Positions 22,264 through 36,254 of a stretch of 64,000 nt of DNA are shown in pieces. Position numbers and translations under genes: made by a program. The notes under the pieces were generated by a model. That model was not told the DNA's origin. It searched no databases and saw only the letters and a list, made by a program, of their open reading frames with translations. Numbering within the stretch: the stretch's first letter is position 1; every line of letters starts with the position of its first letter. Origin of the DNA: Rosa chinensis (taxonomy: Eukaryota; Streptophyta; Magnoliopsida; Rosales; Rosaceae); the NCBI RefSeq assembly GCF_002994745.2, contig NC_037094.1, positions 41,595,456-41,659,455 on the forward strand. Direction: 5' to 3'.

Positions 22264-23930
22264 TCATAGAATTCCTGAACATCATCAAAATTCAAAGAAG
22301 TTAGCAAAGTATAAAGTGAGTTAATTACAAATTAGTGATTTATACATCAACTTTACTATTCACGAGTCACTATTCACAATTCCTATTCACGAATTTACTA
22401 TTTATGATTTATACAAGTATAAATAGAGAATAAATTACAAACTATCCACAATCTTTTCACAAATAACCACGTAAGAAGTTTATACAAGTATAAAATGTAC
22501 AAAACAACACAATTTACAAGTGGAGGTTATGTTCAAGTATCTTATTATCTTTACAAAATAAAGTTAATATCTCAATTGATTACAAGTTGTAAGTCGAGCC
22601 CAATAGAAACCACTACTATTGGTGAGATACGATCTAGGGATAGTCGCCTAGACATAAGTCACTTGCCTTTGTTTCAGAAGGCTAGATGGCCAGATTAAGA
22701 GGTAAGTGAGAGGAAGGACTCATTTTGGTGACACTACGGAGGCTACTCCCTCATTGAGGTTTAGGCCCCTATTGGCTACTCCCACATTGTGGTTTACGCA
22801 CAGTCTATAGTATCTCTGAGATCCAATTTGAACCCATCACCCAGGGTCTCAACCTAAGACACCACCTATATGCCCCTTACTCAGCTTGGAAAGAACTCAT
22901 GTGTTAGACAGTTCTCCAAATGTTAATAAAAGCCGCCCTCAACTTCAAAAGACCTTAGAAAGGCACTAATGAAGGGTTAAGGCCAATATTAACAAAAGGG
23001 CCCTTATCTACTCATACGATTTTACACACTTATAACAATCAAGAATTTAACAATATTTACAATTAATTCTTTTCTTTTGTTTACAAGATTAGACACAATT
23101 TACACAAAACTTTCAAACAAGAATAAACAAAACGTCACAATTTTTTTCTTCCCTTTTTTTTTTTTTTTTTTTTACGAAAATACTTACAAAATTTCTTATT
23201 CTTTCCTTTTCTTTACAATTATTCTCAACACTTAGGTACGGGAACAGGGAGTCTCGATGTGTTATGGGACTGAAACAGCTACCCTTTTCAAGACTATGTT
23301 AATCCAATATACCTTAGTGAATCACAATATTTTCATTTGTTATATATATCATTGATTTCAAATTCAATTCCAAGCGGTAAATCAAGAGGACGTGCGGCCC
23401 AAGTATAGTCGTCTAGACACCAAGTCCCTCCTACATCCTTTGGGCAACCTTACTGAAATGGCCAGGTAGGGGAGGGCGACCACGAGAGGTAGAATCCATT
23501 TTGGCATGAGCTACTCCCACATTGTGGTTTAGGCTCATTTGCACGCACTTCTGGATTCAAGAACTAGTCATGAGCGTTGTCCCCTTCCTAGACACCATCC
23601 ACATAGGCTATACTTACTTGGATGAAAAAGGTCCTAAGTGTGAAGACAGTTCAATGAATGTTAATAAAGGCCGCCCTCAACCTTAAGGGACCTAGACTAG
23701 GTACCAATAAGGGGTTTAGGCCAATATTAATAAACACGACTTCACCTATTCCTTCTTTAATTTACAACTCACAATAAAAATTCGTATTCAATAATATAAA
23801 TAACAACCTAAGTACTTAATTAACTAAATTTCGACAATTACAAATAATTAACAAGTAAATATTTTTTTTTTTTTTCGGTCACAATATAAACAAAACACAT
23901 ATTATTCACAAAGTGACAAATGATTTTTCA
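22264..23930 (-). other. Leader of element A
   Basis: This is the minus-strand counterpart of 5741-7422, with both diverged duplicate blocks present (near 22620-22990 and 23390-23740) and T-rich tracts on the plus strand near 23150-23175 and 23862-23876. No gene is seen. Confidence 0.8.
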
Positions 23931-23949
23931 ATCCCCGGCAACGGCGCCA
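23931..23949 (-). promoter_or_regulatory. Primer binding site (tRNA-Asp type) of element A
   Basis: The plus strand reads ATCCCCGGCAACGGCGCCA, the tRNA-Asp 3' end; the minus strand is the PBS. Five bases separate it from the LTR end at 23955. Confidence 0.95.
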
Positions 23950-23954
23950 AAAAT

Positions 23955-24930
23955 TGATGCGCTCGAAAGCAAGCGCATAATTTAACCCTGAAATGTCATT
24001 AGTAGTATAAAGTAAATAGGGATCGTTATATTCCGGGGATTGAGGGTACACCTGTCATTGTCAAACAATTAAACAATTAAAATTAAAACAAAGTATAATA
24101 TTCACAAAGGTATTCACAATTATAAACATTATTTACGTAAATAAGGGGGGATTTTGTTTTTGGTTTTCTTTTGCCGAAAATAAATACTAAGTTAACTAAA
24201 TAATTAAAATGTAAAAACATAAAAACACAAATGGGATGTGAGTACAAGGATCAAAGTCGAAACTCATGATTAAAATTGATTCAAGTTCATCATTGTTCAT
24301 CATAGTCATGCAAGAGGAGTTGATCATGTGAAACGTTAAAAGCAAACAATTTCCCATATTTTACTTTTCAATGCTAATTAATCTAAGTGAAAGCACAAAG
24401 ACTAATCCTATCAAACATGCATTCAAGCCCTAGAAAGCTAGTCAATCATACATGTTTAACGCAATAAGCACCTAGAAAGGCTATCAACTCAAATGTGCAA
24501 CTTAGTATGAAAAAGTTCACCTAATTGCAATCTTCTTTGATTAAATTCGGTTTTTGCACAAAACCTTTACTACTTATTGATTCAAGAACACAAAACCAAA
24601 AAGTTGATCCATGTTTCTCAAATTCGTAGCAACATTCAAATAAAAACCCTAAATGTTTCGAACCATTCAAGATTATCATACAAAAGATTTCTATCATGCA
24701 AATTTAATCAAACACTCACACAAAAGCAACCATAAATCGCAATATATGAATCTGAAAATTAACAATTAATCATAAAATTTCAGAAGTCAACAATTGTTCA
24801 AACATATGTGTCAACTAAGGCATAACCAACGAAAATTACAAAGCAAAGGTTACAAGGAGAATCGGATTACACCGTGATGAAGATGAGATGAATGAAGTGA
24901 TGAATGGTCTCTTGAATTTCGAAAGCAATC
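23955..24930 (-). repeat. 5' LTR of element A, U5-side part
   Basis: It begins (plus strand) TGATGCGCTCGAAAGCAAGC and is interrupted at 24931 by element C, with TSD CAATC at 24926-24930. It continues at 42558. Confidence 0.93.
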
Positions 24931-27225
24931 TGATACGCTCGAAAGCAAGCGCATAATTTAACCCTGAAATGTCATTAGTAGTATAAAGTAAATAGGGATC
25001 GTTCTATTCCGGGGATTGAGGGTACACCTGTCATTGTCAAACAATTAAACAATTAAAATTAAAACAAAGTATATTATTTACACAATATAGACATATTTAC
25101 GAAAAAGGGGGGGAATATTTTTATTTTGGTTTTCGAAAATTAAACTAAGTTAAGAAAATAATTAAAATGCAAAAACATAAAAATACAAATGGGATGCAAG
25201 AACAAAGATCAAACCGAAATATATAATTAAAATCAATTCAAATTCATCATTGTTCATCATAGTCATGCAATAGGAGTTGATCATGTGAAATGTTCAAAAG
25301 CAAACAATTTCCCATATTTTACTTTCAATGCTAATTAACCTAAGTGAAAGCACCTAGATTACTCCTATCAAACATGCAATCAAACCCTAGAAAGCTAGTC
25401 AATCATGTCATGTTTAATGCACTAAGCACCTAGAAAGGCTATCAACTCAAATGTGCAACTTAGTATGGAAAAGTCCACCTAATTGCAATCTTCTTTGCTT
25501 AAATTCGGTTTTTGTACAAAACCTTTACTACTTATTGATTCAAGAACACAAAACCAAAAAGTTGATCCATGTTCTCAAATTCGTAGCAACATTCACATAA
25601 AAACCCTAAATGTTTCGAACCATTCAAGATTATCATACAAAAGATTTCTATCATGCAAATTCAATCAAACACTCACACAAAAGCAACCATAAATCGCAAT
25701 ATATGAATCTGAAAATTAACAATTAATCATAAAATTTCAGAAATCAATATTTGTTCAAACAATTGTGTCAACTAAGGCATAACCAATCGAAAATTACAAA
25801 GCAAAGGTTACAAGGAGAATCGGATTACACCGTGATGAAGATGAGGTGAATGAAGTGATGAATGGTCTCTTGAATTTCGAAAGCAATCTTCAAGGATGGT
25901 GATGGATGATGTGCACGGCTTGTCTTCTTCTTCCTTGGCCTTGCTTGAACTTCGTGGTTGCCCTAGAGGATGGAGATGAACACGGCTAGGCTAGAGAGAG
26001 TTTTCTGATTTTTTTCTTCAAAGTGTAAAACGTAAAAAAAATGGAACCCCTGACGTTGAGAATGTGTGAGAATATATAGGGGACGGCCCCTAGGTCTCCA
26101 AGCAGTGGAAAAACCCTAGAGAAACTCACGGCAATAGCTTGCTTCCTCCACATAATTTCCTCCAATGATTTCTTGCCACATAAGCCCTATGAGGTGGTTC
26201 AACCAATCACAAAATTCCAATATTAATTCCCTAAATAATTCTTGCCAAAATAAAGAGATAATTTCTGATTTTATGCTTCCAAATTCGGCCAAAACTCTTT
26301 AGGGAATGTAGGAATGTATCTAGACTTCTTTTGAGCTTTTCTTGGTCTCCACCTTTTTCTCTTTCCTTAAAAATCTCTAGGGAATATCTTTTGGCGTCAT
26401 CTTGCTAGGGTTTCACGTTGCCTCCCTTGTTTTCCTCTTCATTCTTCACGGCAATCCTTCTAGGGTTTATTTCCAAGTATTTTCTTTCCATAAAAATAGC
26501 CCTAGAAAATCTCCCTAGAAAATCTCCACATATAATTCTGATTTTTGACGCCACCTTCTTGTTTATCTTTAGGATTTCACGGCAAAACATCTTTAGGGCT
26601 AGGGTTTGCGTCACAAACCCTAATTGTATGGGCTTTTGTGGGCCTTTGATCCATTTGCCGAAAATCCATAGAGTTCTTGGGCTTTGTTGCTTCATCTTCA
26701 AGCCTTCTCATTTTCCAACGCAAAGCACATTATTTTTCCATTTCTTTTTCATGGTTGTGTTGGAAACTTGCTAGGGAAACCTTCCTCCATTTTGCAGGAT
26801 TTCCTGGTTGGACTAGGAAAGCTTATTTCTTCATTTCTGCTCATTTCTGTGGCCCGATTTCTCTCATATTCGTTCGTCTTGATGTTCGCAAGCTCCTCTT
26901 TCCATTCGTGCGTTCATTTCCACTTTTTAGCTCGGAGGTCCTGAAAATAGAAACTAGTATGAAAAATAGAAACTTTTGAAAAATAGAAGCTTTCTAAAAA
27001 TGAAAAATGGAAACTTACTAAAAGTGAGAAATAGAAACTTTCCTAAACTGAAAATGGAAACTTGCCAGAAATGAGAAATGAAAACTACAAAAATGGAAAC
27101 TTTCTACAATAAGGAACTTTCCCAATCAAAGAATGGAAACTTTCCAAAACAAGGATTTTTCAAGGAAATGGCGCAAGAAATGTAGGGAAATGCAGTTAAA
27201 ACGTCGCATTAAAATGCTCCTATCA
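24931..27225 (-). repeat. 3' LTR of element C
   Basis: Length is 2295 bp, from TGATACGCTCGAAAGC to CTCCTATCA (plus-strand reading), followed by the complement of the PPT. It has one copy of the 41-bp U3 module that is duplicated in the 5' LTR. Confidence 0.94.
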
Positions 27226-27240
27226 AATTCCCCCACACTT
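27226..27240 (-). promoter_or_regulatory. Polypurine tract next to the 3' LTR of C
   Basis: The plus strand reads AATTCCCCCACACTT; the minus strand is AAGTGTGGGGGAATT, immediately upstream of the LTR. Confidence 0.9.
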
Positions 27241-28561
27241 AGCTTTTGCTAGTCCCTTAGCAAAATCACACTAAGACACAACGAAAATTAAAGACTTGAC
27301 ACAAAACAGACTCTATAGCCCTTCAACTTTTTGTCTCAGCAATCTCTTACTTTCACAACACCAAGATTAGCACTTCACCAAGAATAAATGTTTAGGCATT
27401 CGAGAGTTAATTTAAACACATAATCTTCACATACACAAGTAGGACTTGGTTGTAACAATGGTGATGGGCTCTGTTAAGCATGTTTCAAACAAGTTTGATT
27501 CAAATCCTCACAAGGTATATCCACTCTTTCTTCTCTCAGAATTCAAGGCAATGCTTAAAAGCTTGTACACTCAAGTATATGTGAAAGATAGCAAGTATAT
27601 CACATAATTCAAGAAACGAAAGCACATGTATAATTTTCTTTAAAGATCTCATGAAGGATACCAACTACTTGCATAGATGGACCCAAGCCATAGGTTCAAC
27701 TCTTGTAACTCATCTCCACATCAAGGGCTGTCCCATCTTAAGTATCAAGAAGGTCTTCTCAAGGGTTGTAATGGGGCTAAGGCTCAAGGTTTAAAGAAAT
27801 GAAAGGTAAGGATTTATCAAAGTGTCCTAAAAACCTAGCAGAGCACATGTAGATGTAGAGACCTCAAGAAATCCACCAAGGCATTGCAAAAACGTCACTT
27901 TCCCTAGGGGTGATCATCAAAGGGCCTAATGTCTTCATGTTGGGCCCAATCTTCAATGTAAACTTCCCTTGAACTCTAGTGAAATGGACAAAGGCCAAAT
28001 TTTTCTATAGTAGGCCTTCATTTCAAAGCAGACTCCAAAATCACTAAGTATGGGGGACTAAAATCCATAAATATTTCTTTTTTTCTTTTCTAGCCGTACA
28101 CAATTTTTCTTTTTATTTTTCACGGCTTTCACATATTTTTTTCTTTGTGGACAAGTCTACCCCCACACTTGAACTTTCACCTCTTCTCAATTTTCATCCT
28201 TAGCACCAAACCCACGTAGTATGTCTCAAAAAATTGCTCCACTAAGTTCTTAGAACAAAGGGTAGGGTTGTAACTATACTAAGCTTCATGGTTAAGGGTT
28301 TTAAGGGTGATGAATGAAAAGGCTTAATGTAGGCTCAAAAGGGTTTATCTAGGGGAGTCTCACGACGGGCACAATTGGGGACACAAGTTCATTTGGCAAT
28401 GGTGGTAATTCCTAGGTTGCCTCTATCCCTTCCAGAATCAGGGCCATGTATTGATATAACGTCTCAACAAGCACAAGAGCGAATTCTAGCATTCTCTAGT
28501 CCATCAAACTTAATCTATGGCAAGTAGTCAATCAAATGAAAGAATAATGAGATCATCAAAC
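27241..28561 (-). other. Partial 3' noncoding region of C, cut by LTR D
   Basis: It matches the PPT-proximal two thirds of the region at 30901-32864 and breaks off at GATCATCAAAC just before LTR D. One PPT-like core remains near 28162-28172. No gene is seen. Confidence 0.85.
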
Positions 28562-30885
28562 TGATGTCGCTTTAGGGAGCGCACAATTTAACCCTGAATT
28601 GTCATTAGTAGTATAAAGTAAATAGGGATCGTTCTATTCCGGGGATTGAGGGTACACCTGTCATTGTCAAACAATTAAACAATTAAAATTAAAACAAAGT
28701 ATAATATTCACAAAGGTATTCACAACTATTAACATTTTACACGAAAATAAGGGGGGATTTTGTTTTTGGTTTTCTTTTGCCGAAAATAAATATTAAGTTA
28801 ACTAAATAATTAAAATGTAAAAACATAGAAACACAAATGGGATGTGAGTACAAGGATCAAAGTCGAAACTCATGATTAAAATTGATTCAAGTTCATCATT
28901 GTTCATCATAGTCATGCAAGATGAGTTGATCATGTGAAACGTTAAAAGCAAACAATTCCCCATATTTTACTTTCAATGCTAATTAATCTAAGTGAAAGCA
29001 AATAGACTAATCCTATCAATCATGCATTCAAGCCCTAGAAAGCTAGTCAATCATACATGTTTAACGCAATAAGCACCTAGAAAGGCTATCAACTCAAATG
29101 TGCAACTTAGTATGAAAAAGTTCACCTAATTGCAATCTTCTTTGATTAAATTCGGTTTTTGCACAAACCTTTACTACTTATTGATTCAAGAACACAAAAC
29201 CAAAAAGTTGATCTATGTTTCTCAAATTCGTAGCAACATTCACATAAAAACCCTAAATGTTTCGAACCATTCAAGATTATCATACAAAAGATTTCTATCA
29301 TGCAAATTTAATCAAACACTCACACAAAAGCAACCATAAATCGCAATATATGAATCTGAAAACTAACAATTAATCATAAAATTTCAGAAATCAATAATTG
29401 TTCAAACATATGTGTCAACTAAGGCATAACCAACGAAAATTACAAAGCAAAGGTTACAAGGAGAATCGGATTACACCGTGATGAAGATGAGATGAATGAA
29501 GTGATGAATGGTCTCTTGAATTTCGAAAGCAATCTTCAAGGATGGTGATGGAGGTAGTGCACGGCTTGTCTTCTTCTTCCTTGGCCTTGCTTGCACTTCG
29601 TGGTTGCCCTAGAGGATGGAGAAGAGCACAGCTAGGCTAGAGAGAGTTTCTGATTTTTTTTTCTAAAGTGTAGAATGTAAAGGAGAGGAACCCCAAAACG
29701 TTGAGAAGAGGGGAGATTATATAGGGGACGGCCCCCAAGTCTCCATGCCGTCCAAAACCCTAGAGAAACTCACGGCAATAGCTTGCTTCCTCCACATAGT
29801 TTCCTCCAATGATTTCTTGCCACATAAGCCCTATGAGGTGGTCCAACCAATCACAAAATTCCAATATTAATTCCCTAGAAATATTGCCGAAATTCCTTGA
29901 GATAATTTCTGATTTTTCTTGTTTAATTTCGGCCAACTTCCTTTAGGAATTCTAGGGATGAATCTAGACTCCTTTTGAGCTTTTCTTGGTCTCCACACAT
30001 ATTTTCTTTCCTTAAAAGTCTCTAGGGAATCTCTTTTGGCGTCATCTTGCTAGGGTTTCACGTTGCTCCCCTTGTTTTTCTCTTGGAATTCCACGGCAAG
30101 AATATCTCTAGGGTTTATCTCCAAGTATTTCTTTCCATAAAAATAGCCCTAGAAAATCTCAATCGAAATCTTCTTTATATTTTCTGATTTTCCACGTCAT
30201 TTTCCTTGTTTCTCTCTTGGCTTTGGACGGCAAACTCTCCTAGGGTTTAATCATTGCGTCACAAACCCTAATTGTTTGGGCTTTCGTGGGCCTTTGATCC
30301 AATTTGCCGAAAATCCAATGAGTCTTGAGAGTTCTTGGGCCTTGTTGCTTCAACTTCAAGCCTTGTCACCTTCCAACGTCATAACACTTCATTTTTCCAT
30401 TTCTTTTTCATGGTAACGTTGGAGACTTCATAGGTAAGCTTTCCTCCTTTTCGCAGGGTTTCCTGGTTGAAGCAGGAAAACTTCTTTTCTTCATTTCTGC
30501 TCATTTCTGTGGCTCATTGTTTCTCATTTTTGCTCCCCTTGACTTTCGCAAGCTCCTCTTTCCATTTGTGAGTTCATTTCCACTTTTTAGCTCGGAGGTC
30601 CTGAAAATAGAAACTAGTAAGAAAAATAGAAACTTTCCTAAAATGAAAAATGGCAACTTTCCTAAACTGAAAATGGGAAACTTTCTAAAAATGAAAAATA
30701 GAAACTACCGAAAATGGAAACTTACTAAAAATGATAAGTAGAAACTACAAAAATAGAAACTTTCTACAAATAGGAACTTTCCAAATCAAAGAATGGAAAC
30801 TATCCTAAACAGAGTTTTATTAAGGAAATAACGCAGAAAATGTAGGGAAAAGCAAGTAAAACGTCGCATTAAAATGCTCCTATCA
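28562..30885 (-). repeat. Orphan LTR D inside element C
   Basis: A full-length 2324-bp LTR. Its U5 end (plus strand TGATGTCGCTTTAGGGAGCGC) resembles B's U5 end and not C's. It is followed at 30886 by its own PPT and 3' region. No partner LTR with the same end is present, so it is the 3' LTR of an element that lost its 5' LTR, probably by recombination with C. Confidence 0.82.
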
Positions 30886-30900
30886 AATTCCCCCACACTT
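30886..30900 (-). promoter_or_regulatory. Polypurine tract next to LTR D
   Basis: The plus strand reads AATTCCCCCACACTT, identical to the PPTs of C and B. Confidence 0.9.
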
Positions 30901-32864
30901 AGCTTTTGCTAGTCCCTTAGCAAAATCACACTAAGACTCAACAGAAATTAAAGACTCTACAAAAATAATGACTCTATTGCCCTTCAACTATTCGTCTCAG
31001 CAATCTCTTACTTTCACAACACCAAGATTAGCACTTAACCAAAATTCAAATGTTAGGCATTCGAGAGTTAATTGAAACACATAATTTACACATACACAAG
31101 TAGGACTTGGTTGTAACAATGGTGATGGGTTCTGTTAAGCATGTTTCAGACAAGTACGATTCAAATCCTCACAGGGCATATCCACTCTTTCTTCTCTCAG
31201 AATTCAAGACAATGCTTAAAAGCTTATACACTCAAGTATATGTGAAAGATAGCAAGTATATCACATAATGCAAGAAACGAAAGCACATGTATTTTTTTTT
31301 CTTTTAAAAATCTCATGAAGGATATCAACTACTTGCACAGATGGACCCAAGCCATAGGTTCAACTCTTGTAACTCAGCTCCACATCAAGGGCTGTCCCAT
31401 CTTAAGTATCAAGAAGGTCTTCTCAAGGGTTGTAATGGGGCTAAGGCTCAAGGTTTAAAGAAATGAAAGGTAAGGATTTATCAAAGTGTCCTAAAAACCT
31501 AGCAGAGCACATGTAGATGTAGAGACCTCAAGAAATCCACCAAGGCATTGCAAAAACGTCACTTTCCCTAGAGGTAACATAAAAGGGGCCTAATGTCTTC
31601 ATGTTGGGCCCACTCTTCATTGTAAACTTCCCTTGAACTATAGTGGAATGGACAAAGGCCAAATTTTTCTATAGTGGGCCTTCATTTCAAAGCAGACTCC
31701 AAAATCACTAAGTATGGGGGACTAAAATCCATAAATGATTCTTTTTCTTTTCTAGCCATACACAATTTTTTTTTCTTTTCATTTTTTTCACGGCTTTCAC
31801 ATATTTTTTTTCTTTATGGACAAGTCTACCCCCACACTTGAACTTTCACCTCTTCTCAATTTTCATCCTTAGCACCAAACCCACGTAGTATGTCTCAAAA
31901 GATAGCTCCACTAAGTTCTTAGAACGAAGGGTAGGGTTGTAACTATACTAAGCTTCATGGTTAAGGGTTTTAAGGGTGATGAATGAAAAGGCTTAATGTA
32001 GGCTCAACAGGGGTTTATCTAGAGGAGTCCCACGACGGGCACAATTGGGGACACTGGTTTATTTGGCAATGGTGGTGATTCCTAGGGTGCCTCTATCCCT
32101 TCCAGAATCAGGGCCATGTATTGACAAACGTCTCAACAAGCACAAGAGTGAATTCTAGCATTCTCTAGTCCATCAAACTTAATCTATGGCAAGTAGTCAA
32201 TCAAGATGAAATAATAATGAGATCATCAAAACATCGCCAAGAAAATAAGAATATATTTTTCATTTCACTCCAAGAAAAAGGGACATGGGCTCAATTATCT
32301 CACATGGGTTTATATGAATCAAAACTCATCCTAACATGCTCATATTCTGTACCAAAGTTTCGAAATCCATATCCACTACAAGGCACATATTTTTCATATA
32401 TCTCAATTAACCAAAGAATACCATTTTAAAGTCATCTCAATTTTGTGATCCTCTTTTAGTCATGATATCAGAGATATAGAATCATCCTAGACAGTTGAAA
32501 GGGCATCCTAAGACTCAAACAAAAACAAAAGCAACGAATGCAATATTTATTATTTTTTTTTGATATTTTTCAATTTTTTTGTATTTTTCAATATATGACT
32601 CAAGATAAAAGTGTAAATCCCTTCCCCCACACTTAAATATTGCATTGTCCTCAATGTAATCAAGAAAAAGCATGCAATGAAACACTTAAGCATATAGGGA
32701 TGGAATTTACGAAAATAACTATAAAACAAAGAAGAATTTGAGAAGTAAAGGGAAAGAGAAAGCAAATCTGCGTTGACGACTCCTCCACAGCTACTTCAGA
32801 ATTGGGTTGCCTCCCAAGCAGCGCTTAATGTTTATAGTCTTTCAGCCTAGACTTGTACCTCCAT
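30901..32864 (-). other. 3' noncoding region of the D/C chimera
   Basis: A complete copy of the pol-to-PPT region. PPT-like cores lie at 31829-31839 and 32620-32634. The pol stop is at 32865. No env-like ORF is present. Confidence 0.83.
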
Positions 32865-35800
32865 TTAATCCTCAGGGTGTGGAATGTTTTGGAGGGGTAC
32901 AGCCTCCACTTCATGTTCCACAAATGCCTCATAGTAAGGCTTCAGGCGATGGCCATTCACTTTGAACTCGTTGCCTGTTTGTTCACTCTTTATCTGCACA
33001 GCTCCATGAGGAAACACATGAGTGATAACAAAAGGCCCAATCCAACGAGAACGAAGCTTACCTGGGAAGAGTTTGAGACGAGAATGGAATAGAAGAACTT
33101 TTTGGCCCACAACAAAAGTCTTCCTTCGAATCATTTTATCATGGAATGCCTTAGTCTTATCCTTGTAAATCTTAGCACTTTCGAAGGCATCATTCCTAAT
33201 CTCCTCTAACTCTTGCAATTGCAACTTCCTATGAAGCCCAGCTTCATCAATATCCATGTTGAACTGCTTCACAGCCCACCAAGCTCTATGCTCCAACTCC
33301 ATAGGTAAATGGCAAGGTTTTCCATAGACTATTCGATATGGGGACATACCTATGGGAGTTTTGTATGCCGTTCTGTAGGCCCACAGAGCATCCTCTAGAC
33401 GCAAGGACCAGTCCTTCCTGTTGGGGTTCACAGTCTTCTCCAATATCCCCTTGATCTGACGATTAGAGACCTCAGCCTGCCCACTAGTTTGGGGGTGATA
33501 AGGTGTAGAAACCTTATGTGTCACATCATATCTCTTTAAAAGAGCCTCAATCGTCCGATTGCAAAAATGGGATCCACCATCACTAATGAGAACTCTAGGC
33601 ATTCCAAACCTGCTAAAGATGTTAGACTTGATAAAATCTGCAACAACCTTAGAGTCATTAGTTCTAGTGGCCTTTGCTTCCACCCATTTGGAAACATAGT
33701 CCACTGCAAGTAAAATATAAAGAAACCCACAAGATGATGGGAAATGTCCCATGAAATCTATACCCCAGACATCAAAGATTTCAACAGTTATGATATTAGT
33801 CAAGGGCATTTGATCTCTAGGACCTAGGTTTCCTGTCCTTTGGCACTTATCACAAGTTAAACAATAGGCATTTGCATCCCTAAACAATGTTGGCCAATAG
33901 AACCCAGACTCTAACACTTTTAATGCAGTTTTCTTTGACCCATAGTGACCCCCACATGCTTTAGAGTGGCAAAACGAAAGTATAGCATTATGTTCATGTT
34001 CAGGCACACATCTTCTAATCAATTGATCAGAACAATATTTCCATAGATAAGGTTCATCCCAAACATATTGCTTAACAGTTTTCTTAAGCCTATCTCTATG
34101 AGCACGTGACATGGTATCAGGAATCTTCCTAGACACAATATAGTTCACAATATCTGCATACCATGGTTCACTTACTTGAAGTCCAAAGAGTTGCTCATCT
34201 GGAAATGTCTCCACCAGAGGGAGATGATCTTCTACATGCACCAAGCGACTCAAGTGGTCAGCTACCACGGTTTCACTACCCTTCTTGTCCTTGATTTCCA
34301 CGTCAAATTCTTGCAAGAGTAGGATCCATCTGATGAGCCTTGGTTTCGCCTCCTTCTTGGTCATCAAGTATTTCAAGGCTGCATGGTCAGTAAAGATAGT
34401 AACTTTGGTACCAAGTAAGTAAGAGCGAAACTTCTCAAGGGCAAAGACAACTGCAAGGAGTTCTTTCTCTGTGGTTGAATAGTTCATTTGTGCATCATTG
34501 AGAGTCCTTGAGGCGTAGTAGATGTCATAGGGTAGCTTGTCCTTCCTTTGCCCCAAAACAGCTCCAACTGCATAGTCAGAGGCATCACACATCAACTCAA
34601 AGGGCAAGGACCAGTCTGGAGGTAACATGATGGGGGCAGATGTCAACAACTCCTTAAGCTTGTCAAAAGCTTCTTGACACTCCTTGTCAAAGTGAAATGG
34701 CACATCCTTCTGGAGTAGTTGACATAAAGGTCTCGAAATTTTGGAGAAGTCCTTGATGAACCTCCTGTAAAAACCTGCATGGCCAAGGAAAGAACGAATC
34801 TCTCTCACAGAAGTGGGAGAGGGTAAGTGACGCACAATATCAACCTTGGCTTTATCAACCTCTATACCCCTAGCAGAGACAATATGTCCTAGAACTATTC
34901 CTTGTTTAACCATAAAATGGCATTTTTCCCAGTTTAAGACAAGGTTAGTTTCCATGCAACGTTTCAAAATTATCTCCAGATTATTAAGACAATCATCAAA
35001 ATTCTTTCCAAAGACTGAAAAGTCATCCATGAATACCTCTATGATTTTCTCAATATAATCTGAAAAGATACTTACCATACATCTCTGAAAAGTACCTGGA
35101 GCGTTACAAAGTCCGAAGGGCATACGTCTATAAGCAAACGTTCCGAAGGGGCAAGTGAAGGTTGTCTTCTCTTGATCTTCATTTGCAATTGCAATCTGGT
35201 TGTAACCAGAGTATCCATCCAGGAAGCAGTAGTAGTCATATCCAGCTAGGCGCTCAAGCATCTGATCAATGAATGGCAGAGGAAAGTGGTCTTTCCTTGT
35301 AGTTGCTTTGAGCCTCCTATAGTCAATGCAAACTCTGTGGCCTGTGACTGTCCTTTGAGGCACCAGTTCGTTATCAGCATTCTTCACCACAGTGATCCCA
35401 GATTTCTTGGGTACGACCTGAACTGGGGAGACCCACTTGGAGTCTGAAATGGGGTAGATTACCCCACAATCAAGGAGTTTGATAACCTCCTTCTTTACTA
35501 CTTCCATCATTGGAGGGTTGAGACGACGTTGAGCCTCTCTAATGGGTTTAGACCCCTCCTCTAGAAGTATCCTATGGACGCAAGTTGTAGGGCTGATTCC
35601 CTTGATGTCCGCCAATGTCCATCTTATGGCGGTCTTGTGTTGTTTCAGCATTTCCACCAACTTCTCTTCTTGTGGAGTCGTCAGTGCAGAGGACACAATT
35701 ACTGGTAAGGTCTCCTTGTCCCCTAAGTAGACATACTTCAAATGGTCTGGAAGAGGTTTTAGCTCAAGTTCTGGGGCCTGGACCACTGAAGGTAAAGTCT

Positions 35801-36254
35801 TGTTAACAGATAACTGAATGGACAAGGGAGAGATAGACTTACCTATATAGGGTGATGCCTCAAGGAAGGAGACGTTTTCAATGATCTTCTCCTCACAAGT
35901 GTCTCTCAACTTGTCCTCTGAGATGGTGACGCCACTTGTTGTGTAACCTATTCCTTGTGCAAGTGTCGTGGCTAGGGCATCCTCATTCATGACATCAAAC
36001 ATTTTCTGTGCAAGATCATCCAGAATGTCAATAGAAAAACAATCACTTTCATCAAAGGGATACCTCATGGCTTCAAAAATGTTGAAGCCTATAACATCAC
36101 CATCAAACTCCATTGTGAGGGAGCCTGCGTACACATCAATCTTCGTCCTAGCTGTCCTTAAGAAAGGACGTCCCAAAAGCAATGGAGTGGAACTTACAGG
36201 GGAGTCCTCCATTTCCAACACATAGAAATCAGCTGGGAAGATAAGATGGTTAAC
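32865..36254 (-). pseudogene. pol: Pol of element C: protease end, RT, RNase H and integrase (longest pol in the window)
   Basis: An open run of 1118 codons follows the stop at 36255-36257. From the first Met (36221): protease tail with LLLGRPFL (1-75), RT (about 235-420, FMDD at 397-400), RNase H (about 541-660, CDASD at 545-549, TDHAALKYL), integrase zinc region (H752, H759, C790, C793), catalytic D822, D881, E917 (35 residues between the last two), and a C-terminal tail to LQNIPHPED. All key catalytic residues are present. Several residues differ from A at otherwise matching sites, for example [11 protein letters not shown] against RRLNATTRKDQ in RT and GIDFMGH against GIDFMGP. It is cut off from gag and from the protease active site by the upstream TAG. 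Confidence 0.94.

Noticed and set aside
23931..23949. Possible tRNA-Asp gene 3' end
   Set aside because: Only the last 19 nt match and there is no cloverleaf upstream; the position next to an LTR identifies it as a PBS.
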